The notes: generated by a model from the sequence alone, not told the origin. A stretch of 64,000 bases of DNA from Schistosoma mansoni (GCF_000237925.1 NC_031496.1:26281510-26345509); one strand, 5' to 3'. Shown: positions 24,101 through 33,240, numbered from the stretch's first letter. Numbers and translations are program-made.

Positions 24101-24806
24101 TAATACAAAAAAACTGAATCATTGAACAATACAGTCGACCTAGAAACATATTATCTTATGACATATTTTATTGTTTTAAGATTGGTAAACTTTAGTCAGA
24201 TTCTTTACACTCAAGTGAGTGAAACAAGTATTGAACTTAAGACTAGCCGGACTACACTACTATCCTAAGATTTATTTGCTACCAAAGATAATTATTCAAT
24301 TTGAGAATTATGAAAGCAAATTTAACCTTTGGAACAGTGATCGATCAATGTTTAATAATTATAGAGAGCACTGTTAGACTAGGAAAAGTATTTTAACTTA
24401 ATGATATCATTGACTGAGTCATATTGAAGTTATGAGATTACCAAGTCGTACAGAAAATTACAACATATGGGGATATCAAAATAAACTATCAATTTATAAG
24501 ATTACTGACTCAAAAGAAAGTGGAAACTCCATAACCGGTGTGAATTACTTTAGTCTAAGGTTAATATCTTAAATCCTAACATAGTGGAGTGGATGCATTT
24601 GTGTTGCTGTACATTTTGTACTAAATTTGCAAAATGACACTATTATGAACATTTTATATTCCTTGATTTCTTCAGCCTTTTTGAATTCTGAATTAATACA
24701 TTTACTCATTAGTTTTCGTTTATTTACTCTTTTTGATCGGTAAAACGTATGAAACCTATCAGAGTAGTACACATTTATGTCAAGTACTAAGACATCTGTT
24801 TTTCCT

Positions 24807-24838
<32 letters not shown>

Positions 24839-27800
24839 AGAATTTGGGAGAAAAAACCTTTCTACAAAAAACTCATCTTTGTACTTTTTCAAGTTCTTGA
24901 ATAGTTAAAAGTTTTTTATAAGTACACAGAAGGAAACAGAAAACAAAAGAAATCAAAAAACAAAGTCAATTTTAGGGAAAGACTCTAAAGATTAACTTGA
25001 TTAATGTAACACCAGCTTTGGCTAATCAGCAATGCTATTTAAAATATAGCCTGGTATAAATATGAGTTAGACCTAATCGCCATACCAAATCAGAACAGAT
25101 AGATAAAATTAACAAAATAAATACTAAAAGGGTTAGAATAATTGTAGTAGCAGTGATATTGAGAAAGACTAAAAATTGAGAATATACTTCGAGAAGGTAG
25201 CATGCACCTCAATGAGTTGCTCACCGACTATGTGGTCAAGCTGTCAAGTAGTCAAGTCTACTTCCAATCCAGTTCCTTTTTTCGTGCACCTACCAACAAG
25301 GCTCAACTCAACAGTCAATAATTCCACAAACTGAGCTCATATTTTGTTTTAATAAACACTAATTTTTCCCAACCTTTTCTCATTTTAGGAAACATAGTGA
25401 GTCATTGTGGACATGCGTCACATACGTCTCAGTCACCGAAGATACACAGCTTCATTAATCGACTATTTTTAAAGTGAAACAAACAATATGTGTTAATGTT
25501 AATCGGGAAATCTGAGTAGAAACAACTTAATAAATAATAAAACAGAAGGACATTGGAGAGGTAGGAGTAAATATGAATAGAACAATTGAGCTAATAAAAT
25601 AAAACTCTAAACTAAGGAAATGATTAAGACAGGGACAGTTTTAAAATGTAGATTTCAAACAGAATAAAGGTTTAAATAGGATGGTAACTGACGGTGGAAT
25701 TCAGGACGCGCATTTTATCCTATTTGTGACTCGTTAGTCGGATGTACCTGCTTCCCATAGTCGATGTTAACTCCAGGGCATGAACCCAGTACCTGTCGCT
25801 TCAAACGCCATCACATTATCCACTTAGGTGCTTAGTCAAGATAACAATGAAAGCTCCACGACTAAACCATCCAGCTCAGAGAACGAAACTCCACCTGAAA
25901 AAGGTACATCAAGACCACTGAATCGGGGTGTGTCCCATACTTTAAACTCTAATTAACCCTATTCAGGTCAAAATTAATGGAGATATATTCAAGATATCTG
26001 ATAGATTCATATTTGACAAGACGTACCCTGAGAGTATGGATTCCACCTGTATGATATGATTTCACGTCATCCAATTACGCAGCGTGAGGCGTCATTATTG
26101 AGCTGTTTGGGTTGCGGCTACATTATAGATACACCTTCCCGAAGAGTGCTAAACAACAGGAAAACTAGGTCTAGGGTTTACAATCGACTATTTTAATCAA
26201 CTAACATTAGTTTGTTTTAAATACTATTCGTATTCTATCTCCATTTATAAAGGGAAAACTTTGTACGAACCTATTGATAAATGAAGTAACTATGCTTACA
26301 ACAATTACATATATTCATTGTTACTGTAGTGACACTGAGAAATCAATATTAAGTAAGATGATAAGTAACTTTTATCAGAAAATTATGATTGAATTAAGAT
26401 CTTTTTACTCTTGTTTAGAAGTGAATAATTGATTTGTACATCAATAAAGGCATTATTTTCACTGAAACTTTCATCAAACGCTAAACTTTTAAATAACAAT
26501 TACATTAATAGTAGGTTTCTTAATTTAAGAGTTATTTAACTGATACTATACTTATCGCAAAATATAAATCACTTTAATATTTTCATTTTTTCATTCTAGT
26601 AATAATCAGTACTTGTAGTCTTACATTTAACTAGATAACACAATGGAATACTTTTCTATGCAAGATAAAATGATTCGAAGAACTAAACTGACTTTATTCA
26701 AGAGTTACAAACTTACATGCCAGCATCCTTTAGTGGTTTGTACACATCTTCACTATCAGGTGATGCATATGGAATGTCATCATGTGCAACAAAATCAATC
26801 TGTGAGAAATTGAAATAGAAAATCAAATTAACAATGAAGATATTTCTTTTAGAAATTGTGTGTGACAAATTAATAAGACTGATGAGCTTATGCATGAAGA
26901 TGTCAACCACATAAAAAGAAATGACAATGATAACACGAACAGTGACCAAATTATAACAATGATGAATAAAAAGTAGAAATGTTAAATAATACTTTGTCTA
27001 ATTACATTTTAATTGTTACCTGAGAATGGAATGTAACAGATCAAAAAAACATAACAAACTATGCTGATGATTTCAGTTTTTGATTTAATCTGATGCTTCA
27101 TGCTTTGGAGTTGCATAATCTCATAGAATTTATTCATATATCAACGAATGGTGATCCACCTTGTTCTAATACATGGCCGTGAAATATATATATATAAAGT
27201 AGAAAACATTTGTAGGTTATTAGTATTTATTGGCATATGATGAAACTATTGAGTAATGATGATGTTAGGTGTTGAGTATTAGGTAAAGAGAATATGAAAA
27301 TAATTAAGGAAAAATTACTTGACAAGTTAAATCGACAAAAATACAAAGAACTATACTTGTGATTGCGTAACTCCTTTATTAACTACAGATTTATGTGCTC
27401 GGCTATGAGTCACATTATTTATGAGGTCCAGTAATACTATGCAGCTCCCCAAATGGAAGTAGATGAAGTGAATTACGAATATGTGACGTACTGGTTTTAA
27501 GTTAAGTGCCGTTAATCATAAATCCACAGAAGTAGCAAAATGATTAAATATTAAAATTCATTGAGTTAATCATAAACAACGTAGAGCCTGGACATGAATG
27601 TCTTATTTCAAGTTGTCACACCAAATCAGCACAAAATGAGATTAATGAAATATGTAGTAAAATAATTCCAAAAAACAATAACAAAGATATCACAATATCA
27701 CTGGATTAATTACCTTGTGTTTCTGCAAAAATTCACTAGTGATAGACCAAGGAGCATCATTTATAACTTCATCCACATAACGACAATGTCTTATAGCTTC

Positions 27801-30800
27801 ATAACGTTCTTTCTCATTCATGACTGTACGACCCTTATAATGGTGAACATCTGCGTCATTAGAGACTGAGATAAAATTGAAGCACGTGAATCAAAGTAAA
27901 AATTAATCAGTACAAAGATATTTATTGAAAAAAAAAGAAACAGTGTCATTTGTTTACTAGAAATAAACAAAATAAGTTACAAAACGTAACATGGTAGTCT
28001 TACATGTCACTTTATTCCTAAACTTTAAGCCATACCTAACACATAGATTGAAAAGAACAGTTTACTATCGAAATTAAACTTGATTTTATTGATATGACTA
28101 AGTGAAATTATGATTAAATGCTAACAAAGTTTATAAAGAATTATGATTGTCATTTTAAAATTATTTTTTAAGATGTTTTATTAGCAATAATCAAATCAAA
28201 CTTACCACCAACAATAAGGTATGTATCAGGGAAAGCGCATTTCGCTTGCATTAACTGACGAGCATGGCCAGAATGAAACATATCATATGCTCCATCAGCA
28301 TACACACGGACTTGTCTAGGAGCTAAAATAATAAGACAGTAAAAAATGTATGAGTTCTAGTTGAGATTTTTAGGAGGAGTATCGAGGTTTGTGCATATAT
28401 GCGTATAGTTGACTGCAAAATATAAAAACTTTACCATTAATTTTAACGAAGTGGTGGTTCTTTATCTTCGCTTTGATCCTACGGTTTTGACTTATTTTAT
28501 AAATTATCTCCACGGACCCGCATTTTCTTTTCGAATTATATTGTCAATATCCAATCTTCTCTACTACCAATAATACTGTTGCGACCTCTACTACTCCAAT
28601 ATCGTATCTTGTACTGATATGGTGTGGCAATTTGAAATAATGTATATATATCAGGCTCTACGTTGCGTATGGCTGACTGACTCAGTAGTTAAGGCATTCA
28701 ACGTTAAGTCATTGATTTTCAGGCTCGAAGCCTGCTTCATCTACTTTGGCTTTCAGCATTCATGTGGTATTACTAAGTTTTACAATATAGTTTGAAGCCA
28801 AGTACACTTATCTGCACTTCGTAAATGAGTTAAAATGAATACTGTTAATTTAATTCATGAAATACTACCAAATACTTGCTAGAGATACTATAATTAGTAG
28901 GCATACATGTAAATAAAAGCAATAACAAATCTGTGAGCTGAAGCGTAAATCGCATCGTAAGTCATAACGAACTGATGGTAATTAGTCATCTCGTTTAACA
29001 TGTTTCTAAGCACAATTTGCCAACGTAGGTTTACTACAAAGATGTTAACTAAAACAGGATTACATACATAAAGGCTTTGTCAAAATTTATGCACTGCACT
29101 GATTAATCATCACAGAGTAAAAACCCAACAAAAGAACGAAGGTATATGAAAACAAATAATATTTTAGTAAAAAGAGATAAATATACATAAACCGTATGTT
29201 TAAGTTTAGAAAAAGATAAAGAACGACAGGGCATGTGCTAATATATTGTAGCTAGTAGTTGCGTATATATAGAAATGAGTATAAGAATTCATCAGTTTTT
29301 AACATTTCGAGGACTGTGGCAAGAAAATTTACATTTAGAAACAATCAACCAGTAGCTTTGTACCCTGATGACACTTCTAGGGGGCGATCTTCTTTCTCTC
29401 TTTCAACCTACTTTCACCTACGTCAATACTACATACCGATGCGATGAAACTTGAAAAGAGTTGCAAATCTAACATAAAATGTAAGATAGTTGGAAAATTT
29501 CAAAAATCTTTGAAAGCATTAGTTAAGGAACAGATTCTGTTTAGCTCCTTATTTATTTTGTTTCTGTATCTCAGGTTATTCGTTTAGATTAATATATTTG
29601 AGATATCAGAGAAGTGTTTTATTTGAAGTTCATATTATTATTATAATAAAAATAATCAAAAAGCATTTTGGACGCCAAAGAAAGGAGATCTGAGAAAATG
29701 TGAGGATTAAAGAGGCATCACACTACTGTCATGACCAGGAAACGTTTTCAATAGAGTGTTGCTGTACCGGACGCAGTAGACGCCCGACTTCGAGATCAAC
29801 AGACTGGATTCTGTAAGGATCGGTCGTGCATAAACCGAGTCGGATCATCGTCGAACAATCAGTTGAGTGGAACTCGTCACTTTACATCAACTTCATTGAC
29901 TATGAGAAGGCGTTCGACAGTATGGACAGGGAAACATTACGGAAATTTCTCGGACACTATGGAGTTCGTGAGAGGATTATCAACATTATCCAGAGCTCAT
30001 ACGACGGACTACAGTGCAAAGTCGTGAATGGAGGACAGCTGATAGACGCATTGCAAGTGAGGACCGGAATCAGACAACGCTGCTTACTCTCATCATTCCC
30101 TTTTCTTCTGATGATTGACTGGATTATGAAGACCTCGACGTCTACAGATGCGGATGAAGGCAACTAATGTAGCAACAACCTTTGCATCAATAGGCCTCGA
30201 CATACCTGACCCTTCTATCCCATACGCATCTACAGATGCGGATGAAGGCAACTAATGTAGCAACAACCTTTGCATCAATAGGCCTCGACATACACAAGGG
30301 TAGAGGCAAGATCCTCAAATACAACACGGAGAACACCAACAAAATCAATCACACTTGAAGGAGAAACTCTGGAAGTTGTGGAAACTTTCACGTATCTTGA
30401 TAGCATCATTGATGAAAGTGGATGATCCGATAAGGAGTTAAAGGAGAGGATTGGCAAAGTAAGGGCTGCATTCATACAGTTGAAGAACATGTCGAACTCA
30501 AAACAGCTGTCTGTTAACCAACATCAAAGTTAGGATCATCAATATGAACGGTCAAGACAGTTTTACGTACAGAGCTGAGACCTGGAAAACTACTAAAACC
30601 ATCATCAACAATGCACAAGTATTTATAAACAGTTTTCTACGTAAGACACTGAATGTCCGTTGGTTGGATACCATCAGCAACAGCCTTCTGTGGGAGAGAA
30701 CAAACCAGCTTCCAGATGAAGAGGAAATTAGGAAAAGACGTTGGAAGTGAATAGGACATACATTGAGAGAATTACCAAACTGTATCGCGGGGCAAGCCCT

Positions 30801-31919
30801 AACTCGAAATCCGGAAAGCAAGCGGAAAAGAGGAAGGTCAAAGAACACATTGCGTTAGGAAATAGAAGCAGATATGAAAAGGATGAATGTTAACTGAAAA
30901 GAACCGGAAAGGATTGTCTAGGACAGTGTTAGATGGAGAATGCTGGTGTGCGGCCTATGCTCCCCCACGAGGGGTAAGAGGCGTAAGTAAGCTCAGAAGT
31001 GACTGGCTTCGAAACGGATTTCCCGGAGTTCTAGTGAGAAGTCGTGACCAGTGGAGTACATTCCGTGTCGGGTAGAGACAGGCGTATACCTCACACAATA
31101 GATAAATGGTTGTACAAGATCATGGATTGACTGAAGTAAGACATTAACATTGTTGTATCCCGGTTCAGTGGTTTAGAGGTTGAGCGTTTGCTTGAGAGAC
31201 TGAACGTCTTGGGTTCGAGTCCTGCGTACGGAATCGTGGATGTGCACTGTTGAAGAGTCCCATACTAGGTCGGAACGGCCGTTTAGTGCTTTCAGGTTTT
31301 CAATGGTAGTCTAGCTTACATTGACTCATGGACTTAATCATTAAAACTTTCAGATAAATGTGCAAAATAATTAAAATTGAACAGATGCAATATTTATTAG
31401 CAGTGTATAGAAGGGCGAATGTATTTGTATGAATTTAAACATAAAAGTTATATATATTCAGATAACGAAAATTAGTGAAAATGTAACTCTACCTTGACCA
31501 GATTTAGCCATTTCTAAAGTAATTTTAATTGTATAATCGCAAGCCTGGTTTCTGGCCATAGCTAATGGTTCATAACAAAACGGAGCAGGGGAACGATATG
31601 CCAAAGTTGACTGAGGTAGTAAATTATTATCAGTTATTAATGAACGATTTTCAACCTTAGTCTCATTGGTAGTAACATTATCCAAATTTGATGACGTAGT
31701 AGCACAAGATACTTCAGATGTATGTATGTTATTTTCATTATTCTGAAATGAATTAGATTGTGTTTGTTCTGTGATTTCTGGTACTTCAGAAATTGTCAAG
31801 TTATCTGTTGAGTCTTGAACGGATAATTCTTCACTAAGGTATGCCCCGTTGTAATTATATTTCCTACCATTTGTAGCTTCAACAGATAATTCATGATCAG
31901 TTGATATGATAGGGATCAT
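7634..31919 (-). CDS. PCYT1A: CTP:phosphocholine cytidylyltransferase (six coding exons, spliced)
   Basis: This enzyme makes CDP-choline from CTP and phosphocholine, the rate-setting step of the Kennedy pathway of phosphatidylcholine synthesis; family members move between a soluble form and membranes. Six exons (31493-31919, 28206-28322, 27714-27865, 26717-26799, 22078-22216, 7634-8062) have GT/AG borders and join in phase to 448 residues. The catalytic domain holds [14 protein letters not shown] (HxGH at 159-162), [22 protein letters not shown] and RTEGIS (266-271), all diagnostic and intact. The N-terminus (about 142 residues) is longer than in mammals and low in complexity. The C-terminal exon supplies a basic/amphipathic segment that should act in membrane binding, then a Ser/Asp-rich tail. 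An in-frame stop precedes the chosen ATG. Its last intron contains the PHGDH-like gene. An additional small phase-0 exon in that intron cannot be excluded. Confidence 0.92.
8510..8680 (+). repeat. Dispersed repeat unit, also at 55790, 61655 and (inverted) 63870
   Basis: The block TTCACTTGGTGTTG...TTTAGGACTGCAATTGATCAGTCTCTTGTTGGCATATG...CCAGTGCGGA recurs at 55790-55885 and 61655-61745 and, as reverse complement, at 63875-64000. In the 55-kb copy it sits directly beside a decayed Sm-alpha-like hammerhead unit, so it may be part of that family. Confidence 0.5.
9138..9235 (-). repeat. Decayed Sm-alpha-like hammerhead SINE
   Basis: The minus strand reads ATAGGACGAAACACGTATCC then TAGATTCCACTGCTATCC, matching the 3' half of the schistosome Sm-alpha hammerhead (GGACGAAAC...GTCCTGGATTCCACTGC). 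The CUGAUGA strand is no longer recognisable. Confidence 0.55.
9400..9530 (+). repeat. Decayed Sm-alpha-like unit
   Basis: The plus strand holds GGTACATTCTATTAACAAGTCC followed by ACTGCGTCCTGAATTTAACT; the spacing and words resemble Sm-alpha, with the stem II and GAAA region partly lost. Confidence 0.4.
9862..9896. repeat. (TA)n microsatellite
   Basis: An uninterrupted run of TA dinucleotides about 35 bp long. Confidence 0.97.
10247..10412 (-). repeat. Decayed Sm-alpha-like hammerhead SINE abutting a Penelope-like fragment
   Basis: Minus strand: a tRNA-like segment with GGACTCGGTAGCTAAC and a degraded B box (GGTTCAAGTCC), then GGTGCATCCAGCTAGCGAG, GATACATGTATCC and TTGACTCCACTGC. These match Sm-alpha in order (tRNA-like promoter, CTGATGAG strand, GAAAC strand, GATTCCACTGC). 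The core is mutated (CTAGCGAG), so cleavage is unlikely. Confidence 0.6.
10415..11230 (-). mobile_element. Penelope-like element fragment with GIY-YIG endonuclease region
   Basis: The minus strand encodes [18 protein letters not shown], then [21 protein letters not shown] (GIY-YIG core, usually CxxCxxxYIGQTGR), [21 protein letters not shown] and REFLGSWHS. This order is that of the C-terminal GIY-YIG domain of Penelope-like retroelements. Upstream (to 11230) broken frames give further RT-terminal words. It is frameshifted and carries stops, and is truncated on both sides. Confidence 0.7.
11231..12334. other. No gene recognised (PCYT1 last intron)
   Basis: AT-rich intronic sequence. I see no coding exon, RNA gene or assignable repeat. 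Confidence 0.4.
12335..12660 (-). mobile_element. 3' end of an RTE-A LINE
   Basis: 12560-12660 matches the last codons of RTE-A at 40-190 (GACCGATTCTGAGCC, GCGGACCCCAACCA). 12335-12450 matches its 3' UTR: read on the minus strand it resembles the stretch ending GGCTCTACGTTG that precedes the (TGAC)n tail at 49990-50056. Strongly 5' truncated. Confidence 0.55.
12661..14379. other. No gene recognised (PCYT1 last intron)
   Basis: AT-rich intronic sequence with only short chance open frames; nothing with recognisable protein similarity. Confidence 0.4.
14380..14600. repeat. Dispersed repeat, relative of 3880-4215
   Basis: It shares TGTCATGTTTGTCTAGT with 5894 and the block TTGAATTCTATTGATCAGG...TATGTTGAGAAGTTAG...GTCGGCAGGA with 3905-4005. 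The end carries GATGAGTGTCAATCAGCACG, the inverted word seen in the 4145 arm. Family not recognised. Confidence 0.5.
15504..17318 (-). CDS. PHGDH: D-3-phosphoglycerate dehydrogenase-like protein, intronless, nested in PCYT1 intron 5
   Basis: The family oxidises 3-phosphoglycerate with NAD in the first step of serine synthesis in the cytosol. The 604-residue frame is open throughout, and an in-frame TAA lies just before the first ATG. Residues 1-335 follow the family: [23 protein letters not shown] (82-91), [42 protein letters not shown] (159-173), [21 protein letters not shown] (250-260), [11 protein letters not shown] and NVIASPHL (H309). The acid/base pair (Glu283, His309) is kept. However, the substrate-binding Arg of the NCARGG box is Asn254, and the NAD-binding GxGxxG box reads GINNEIG with the second Gly lost. 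The C-terminal 265 residues only loosely recall the regulatory region and contain a poly-Thr run. It is longer than human PHGDH (533). A diverged paralogue or pseudoenzyme is likely. Confidence 0.85.
15713..15749 (-). repeat. Trinucleotide repeat coding a poly-threonine run
   Basis: (GTA)n on the plus strand reads as about twelve consecutive ACT (Thr) codons inside the PHGDH-like frame. A multiple of three keeps the frame open, so length variation would change only the Thr count. Confidence 0.95.
17319..18112. other. Upstream of the PHGDH-like gene; no element recognised
   Basis: AT-rich; it should hold the promoter and 5' UTR of the nested gene, but I see no clear core promoter motif or upstream exon. 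Confidence 0.35.
18113..18147. repeat. (TA)n microsatellite
   Basis: About 35 bp of TA dinucleotides. Confidence 0.97.
18148..19535. other. No gene recognised (PCYT1 last intron)
   Basis: AT-rich intronic sequence with no exon or repeat that I can assign. Confidence 0.4.
19549..20075 (-). mobile_element. SINE-like non-autonomous element with RTE-B tail, complete, with target duplication
   Basis: A 527-bp GC-richer unit. Read on the minus strand it starts GCCCCCAAATGCCCTGG and ends GGCGCGTATTTATCTGGTGC...TACCAATATTTATGTG followed by an (AAAT)n tail. The same unit with the same start occurs at 46528, 48688 and, inverted, at 48904. CATAGGAGTGATA is duplicated at 19536-19548 and 20076-20088, a 13-bp target-site duplication. 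The last 65 or so bases match the 3' end of the RTE-B LINE at 45835-45905, suggesting that RTE-B machinery moves it. Frames across it are incidental. Confidence 0.85.
20390..21000 (+). mobile_element. Decayed Penelope-like element fragment
   Basis: Plus-strand pieces read [12 protein letters not shown] followed by EEHRIE (GIY-YIG start, usually CEEHYIG), a degraded middle, then LHSRSLNKQ (normally WHSxxxSINKH) and NQPNSFTN near 20700. Many stops and shifts are present. A downstream stretch near 20940-20990 (GGTCAGAGAACGAAAC) is shared with 25880-25905. Confidence 0.5.
21001..22077. other. No gene recognised (PCYT1 last intron)
   Basis: AT-rich intronic sequence; no further exon found by eye. 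Confidence 0.4.
22078..22216 (-). CDS. PCYT1A: PCYT1 coding exon 5
   Basis: Acceptor ATTAAG before G at 22216, donor AAA|GTAAGT at 22078. With one base completing a Met codon it encodes [11 protein letters not shown], then [21 protein letters not shown] and [12 protein letters not shown], ending in phase 0. RTEGIS is the second CTP-binding signature of cytidylyltransferases; IVRDYD and RRN are also conserved. Confidence 0.93.
22397..22591 (-). mobile_element. Hammerhead SINE with 5' inversion and 12-bp target duplication
   Basis: The left part (to about 22530) is the SINE on the minus strand: B-box remnant, hammerhead (22453-22498) and CCATTGGTGGTCTAGC-like body. The right part (about 22531-22591) is the SINE tail on the plus strand (TCATGATCTGAACTATA...CTCCACAAAACCCCC). 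AATAAAAAGATT flanks the whole at 22385-22396 and 22592-22603. Both pieces therefore entered in one event, as twin priming would give. Confidence 0.75.
22453..22498 (-). ncRNA. Hammerhead ribozyme motif, core intact, one stem I mismatch
   Basis: Minus strand: stem I GCACCG against CAGTGC (one C-A mismatch), core CTGAAGA (CUGANGA), stem II GTCC/GGAC with loop CACAATA, GAA then ACGGCCGT and C at the cleavage site. All invariant core positions are kept. Confidence 0.65.
23425..23590 (-). mobile_element. Hammerhead SINE, decayed full-length copy
   Basis: Minus strand: the tRNA-like head (CCGGCTTAGTAGCCTAGACG with a degraded B box), then GCACACTGCTGCGGAGTCCC, CAAAGCGG in place of GAAACGG, and CATCCAATGCTTCCAGG. 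Both the CUGANGA (A to C) and GAAA (G to C) boxes are mutated. Confidence 0.65.
23591..24807. other. No gene recognised (PCYT1 intron 4)
   Basis: AT-rich intronic sequence without assignable features. Confidence 0.4.
24808..24838. repeat. (CTAT)n microsatellite
   Basis: About eight tandem CTAT units. Confidence 0.96.
25680..25840 (-). repeat. Sm-alpha-like hammerhead SINE, core mutated
   Basis: Minus strand in order: GACTAAGCACCTAAGTGGAT (tRNA-like A box region), CGTTTGAAGCGACAGGTACT, a degraded B box (GGTTCATGCCC), GGTACATCCGACTAACGAGTC, ACAAATAGGATAAAATGC, GCGTCCTGAATTCCACC. This is the whole Sm-alpha layout. CTAACGA replaces CTGATGA and TAAA replaces GAAA, so it should be inactive. Confidence 0.75.
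26717..26799 (-). CDS. PCYT1A: PCYT1 coding exon 4
   Basis: Acceptor TTTCTCACAG before ATT at 26799, donor GGCAT|GTAAGT at 26717 (phase 2). Encodes [20 protein letters not shown] then KPLKDAG(M), matching the family's [20 protein letters not shown] segment. Confidence 0.95.
27565..27670 (-). mobile_element. RTE-A 3' UTR fragment
   Basis: Reverse complement of the RTE-A tail region (compare 49978-50056 and 12335-12450): CATAAACAACGTAGAGCCTGG and GTTGTCACACCAAATCAGCAC. No coding part. Confidence 0.45.
27714..27865 (-). CDS. PCYT1A: PCYT1 coding exon 3
   Basis: Acceptor TTTATCTCAG before TC at 27865, donor CACAAG|GTAATT at 27714 (phase 0). Encodes (V)[20 protein letters not shown] then [19 protein letters not shown] and [11 protein letters not shown], nearly colinear with mammalian cytidylyltransferase. 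Confidence 0.96.
28206..28322 (-). CDS. PCYT1A: PCYT1 coding exon 2 (HxGH catalytic motif)
   Basis: Acceptor TTATTTTAG before CT at 28322, donor GGTG|GTAAG at 28206 (phase 1). Encodes (A)[20 protein letters not shown] then [22 protein letters not shown] is the nucleotidyltransferase signature that binds CTP phosphates. Confidence 0.96.
28585..28690 (+). mobile_element. RTE-A 3' UTR and tail fragment
   Basis: GTACTGATATGGTGTGGCAA, ATCAGGCTCTACGTTGCGTA and GGCTGACTGACTC match the RTE-A end at 49978-50056, including a short (TGAC)n tail. No coding part remains. Confidence 0.55.
29665..31150 (+). mobile_element. RTE-type LINE (subfamily C), partial and rearranged
   Basis: Begins near CCAAAGAAAGGAGATCTGAG (family: PKKGDL) and continues [28 protein letters not shown] (RT motif A), [20 protein letters not shown] and WIMKTSTST. 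The stretch with the YADD box is missing and a 65-bp direct repeat lies there (30141-30293). It resumes at [40 protein letters not shown] and GRSKNTLR. A 3' UTR with TGACTGGCTTCGAAACGG follows and leads without a break into the tRNA-like/hammerhead module at 31156. Stops and shifts throughout; lies in PCYT1 intron 1 in antisense orientation. Confidence 0.85.
30141..30293 (+). repeat. 65-bp direct repeat inside RTE-C
   Basis: 30141-30205 and 30229-30293 are identical (start TCTACAGATGCGGATGAAGG, end GGCCTCGACATAC), separated by 23 bp. It replaces part of the RT that carries the catalytic YADD box in intact relatives. Confidence 0.9.
31156..31345 (+). mobile_element. tRNA-like + hammerhead module directly downstream of RTE-C
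   Basis: tRNA-like head with A box (CAGTGGTTTAGAGG) and perfect B box (GGTTCGAGTCC), then the hammerhead region 31244-31289, then CTTTCAGGTTTTCAATGGTA, TCTAGCTTACATTGACTCATG and the AT-rich tail. The preceding 150 bp continue from the RTE-C 3' UTR with no target duplication between them, as also seen at 62811-63140. Confidence 0.75.
31244..31289 (+). ncRNA. Hammerhead motif, lightly degraded
   Basis: Stem I GCACTG against TAGTGC, core TTGAAGA (C to T at the first core base), stem II GTCC...GGTC, then GGAACGGCCGT (GAAA to GGAA). The layout is clear but two core positions are altered, so activity is doubtful. Confidence 0.55.
31493..31919 (-). CDS. PCYT1A: PCYT1 coding exon 1 (N-terminus)
   Basis: Starts at the first ATG after an in-frame TAA and ends at donor GTCAAG|GTAGAG (31493, phase 1). 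Mostly low-complexity, rich in Ser, Thr, Asn and Glu, with no homology that I recognise until [20 protein letters not shown] then [11 protein letters not shown], which matches the APFSDE...VTMEEASRG lead-in to the catalytic domain. A split codon gives Ala at the junction with exon 2. Confidence 0.88.
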
Positions 31920-33084
31920 TTTACGATAATAAAAGCCAAGTATTTAAACGGTGTCTAAATTATGCAGGAAATAACTGAGTATCAATAGTCTTCTTAACTT
32001 AGTTGGATTGCAAAGGTCTATATAATTAAAAATAATAATTTATATTAGTGTTGTACTCAAATTATATTATACTCAAACTACATACAATCAACAAATCCAT
32101 AGAATGAATAAAAAAATACCAATTGGTACTCTACACTAATACGATACTACAGAGGTGAGATTATCTGAGTTGTTAATCATTGGAGGAGGAGGAGAAGGAG
32201 CAATAATCAAAAGAATGCTATTTCAAGGTTAAATGTCTAAAGAAATAAGTCTTACATCATTTAATACTGATTGAAGATTTCTTTTATCTTAATTACGTAA
32301 TTAACACACATATATGTATTACAGATTGATATGGAAGATAATATTGTGTTGGTTTTTTGCTTTATCAGTTGCATAAATCTGATCTGATTAGTTAAAAATA
32401 ACTTGTTTAAATTATTACAATTCAATTAGTGTTTAAATAAATGTTGATTTACTGAATTTTTTGAGTAAATATAAACATTGATATCGATTAAGATACGATG
32501 AACTTAGTAAGATAAATCCAGTAAGAATATGCAACTTATGTATTAGTAAACAATTGAACTCAAGTGCATTGCAATTGTAAGAAATATGTACAAAATCATT
32601 ATCACTGATAGACATGTTTTGAACAGTGAGTAATGCACTATTCACCACAAATGACATTTATAAAAAAAATGTGTAAACTTCTTACTCAATAGTGTGTAAA
32701 ATTAAGATTATGGCTATCCAGTTACAAATATGAATCTTGTTTCTGAGATATTGGACGGTTAGTTAGAATATATGTTTACAATTGCGATCGCTTTTTTAAG
32801 AACGAGGACTAAGTTACGCTTATGGAAAATAAGCTCTGACCTTTAGAATTGTAAATCTCGAAATTTAGTCAGGAGTCTGTAGTTGACTGGAAAACTCACG
32901 ACGAAGTTGCAGACAACGACAAACTAGATAACAGTCAAGTATGGGTCAAGTATTATTGATAACCTTAGGTCAACCTTAAATATTGTAGAAGGATTTTGGA
33001 AATGAGCATGGTTAAATAATTAGTTAAGGAATGATCGGTATTTACAAAATAACACTACGAAAATATAATATGTATGCAGAATAG
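31920..33084. other. Intergenic region between PCYT1 and LAMTOR2
   Basis: It should contain the PCYT1 promoter and 5' UTR. A short purine run (GGAGGAGGAGGAG near 32180) is visible; no promoter motif can be assigned with confidence. Confidence 0.35.
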
Positions 33085-33240
33085 ATGGAAAATGGTTAGC
33101 GGTGGAATCCAGAGCACGCGTTCCGCCCTACATGGGACTCGTCAAGATGCACATATACCAACAACAACAACTGATCAGACTTCAGTTTAAATACCAACAA
33201 TAGGGCAATTCAAACAATTAAAAGATAAAATGTAATACGC
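33085..33240 (-). repeat. Sm-alpha-like hammerhead SINE
   Basis: Minus strand: GTGCATCTTGACGAGTCCCA, TGTAGGGCGGAACGCGTGC, TCTGGATTCCACCGC. Stem II GTCCC/GGG and the GATTCCAC strand are preserved; GGAAC replaces GAAAC and the CUGAUGA strand is altered. Downstream words (CTGATCAGACTTCAG) recur near 9275. Confidence 0.65.
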
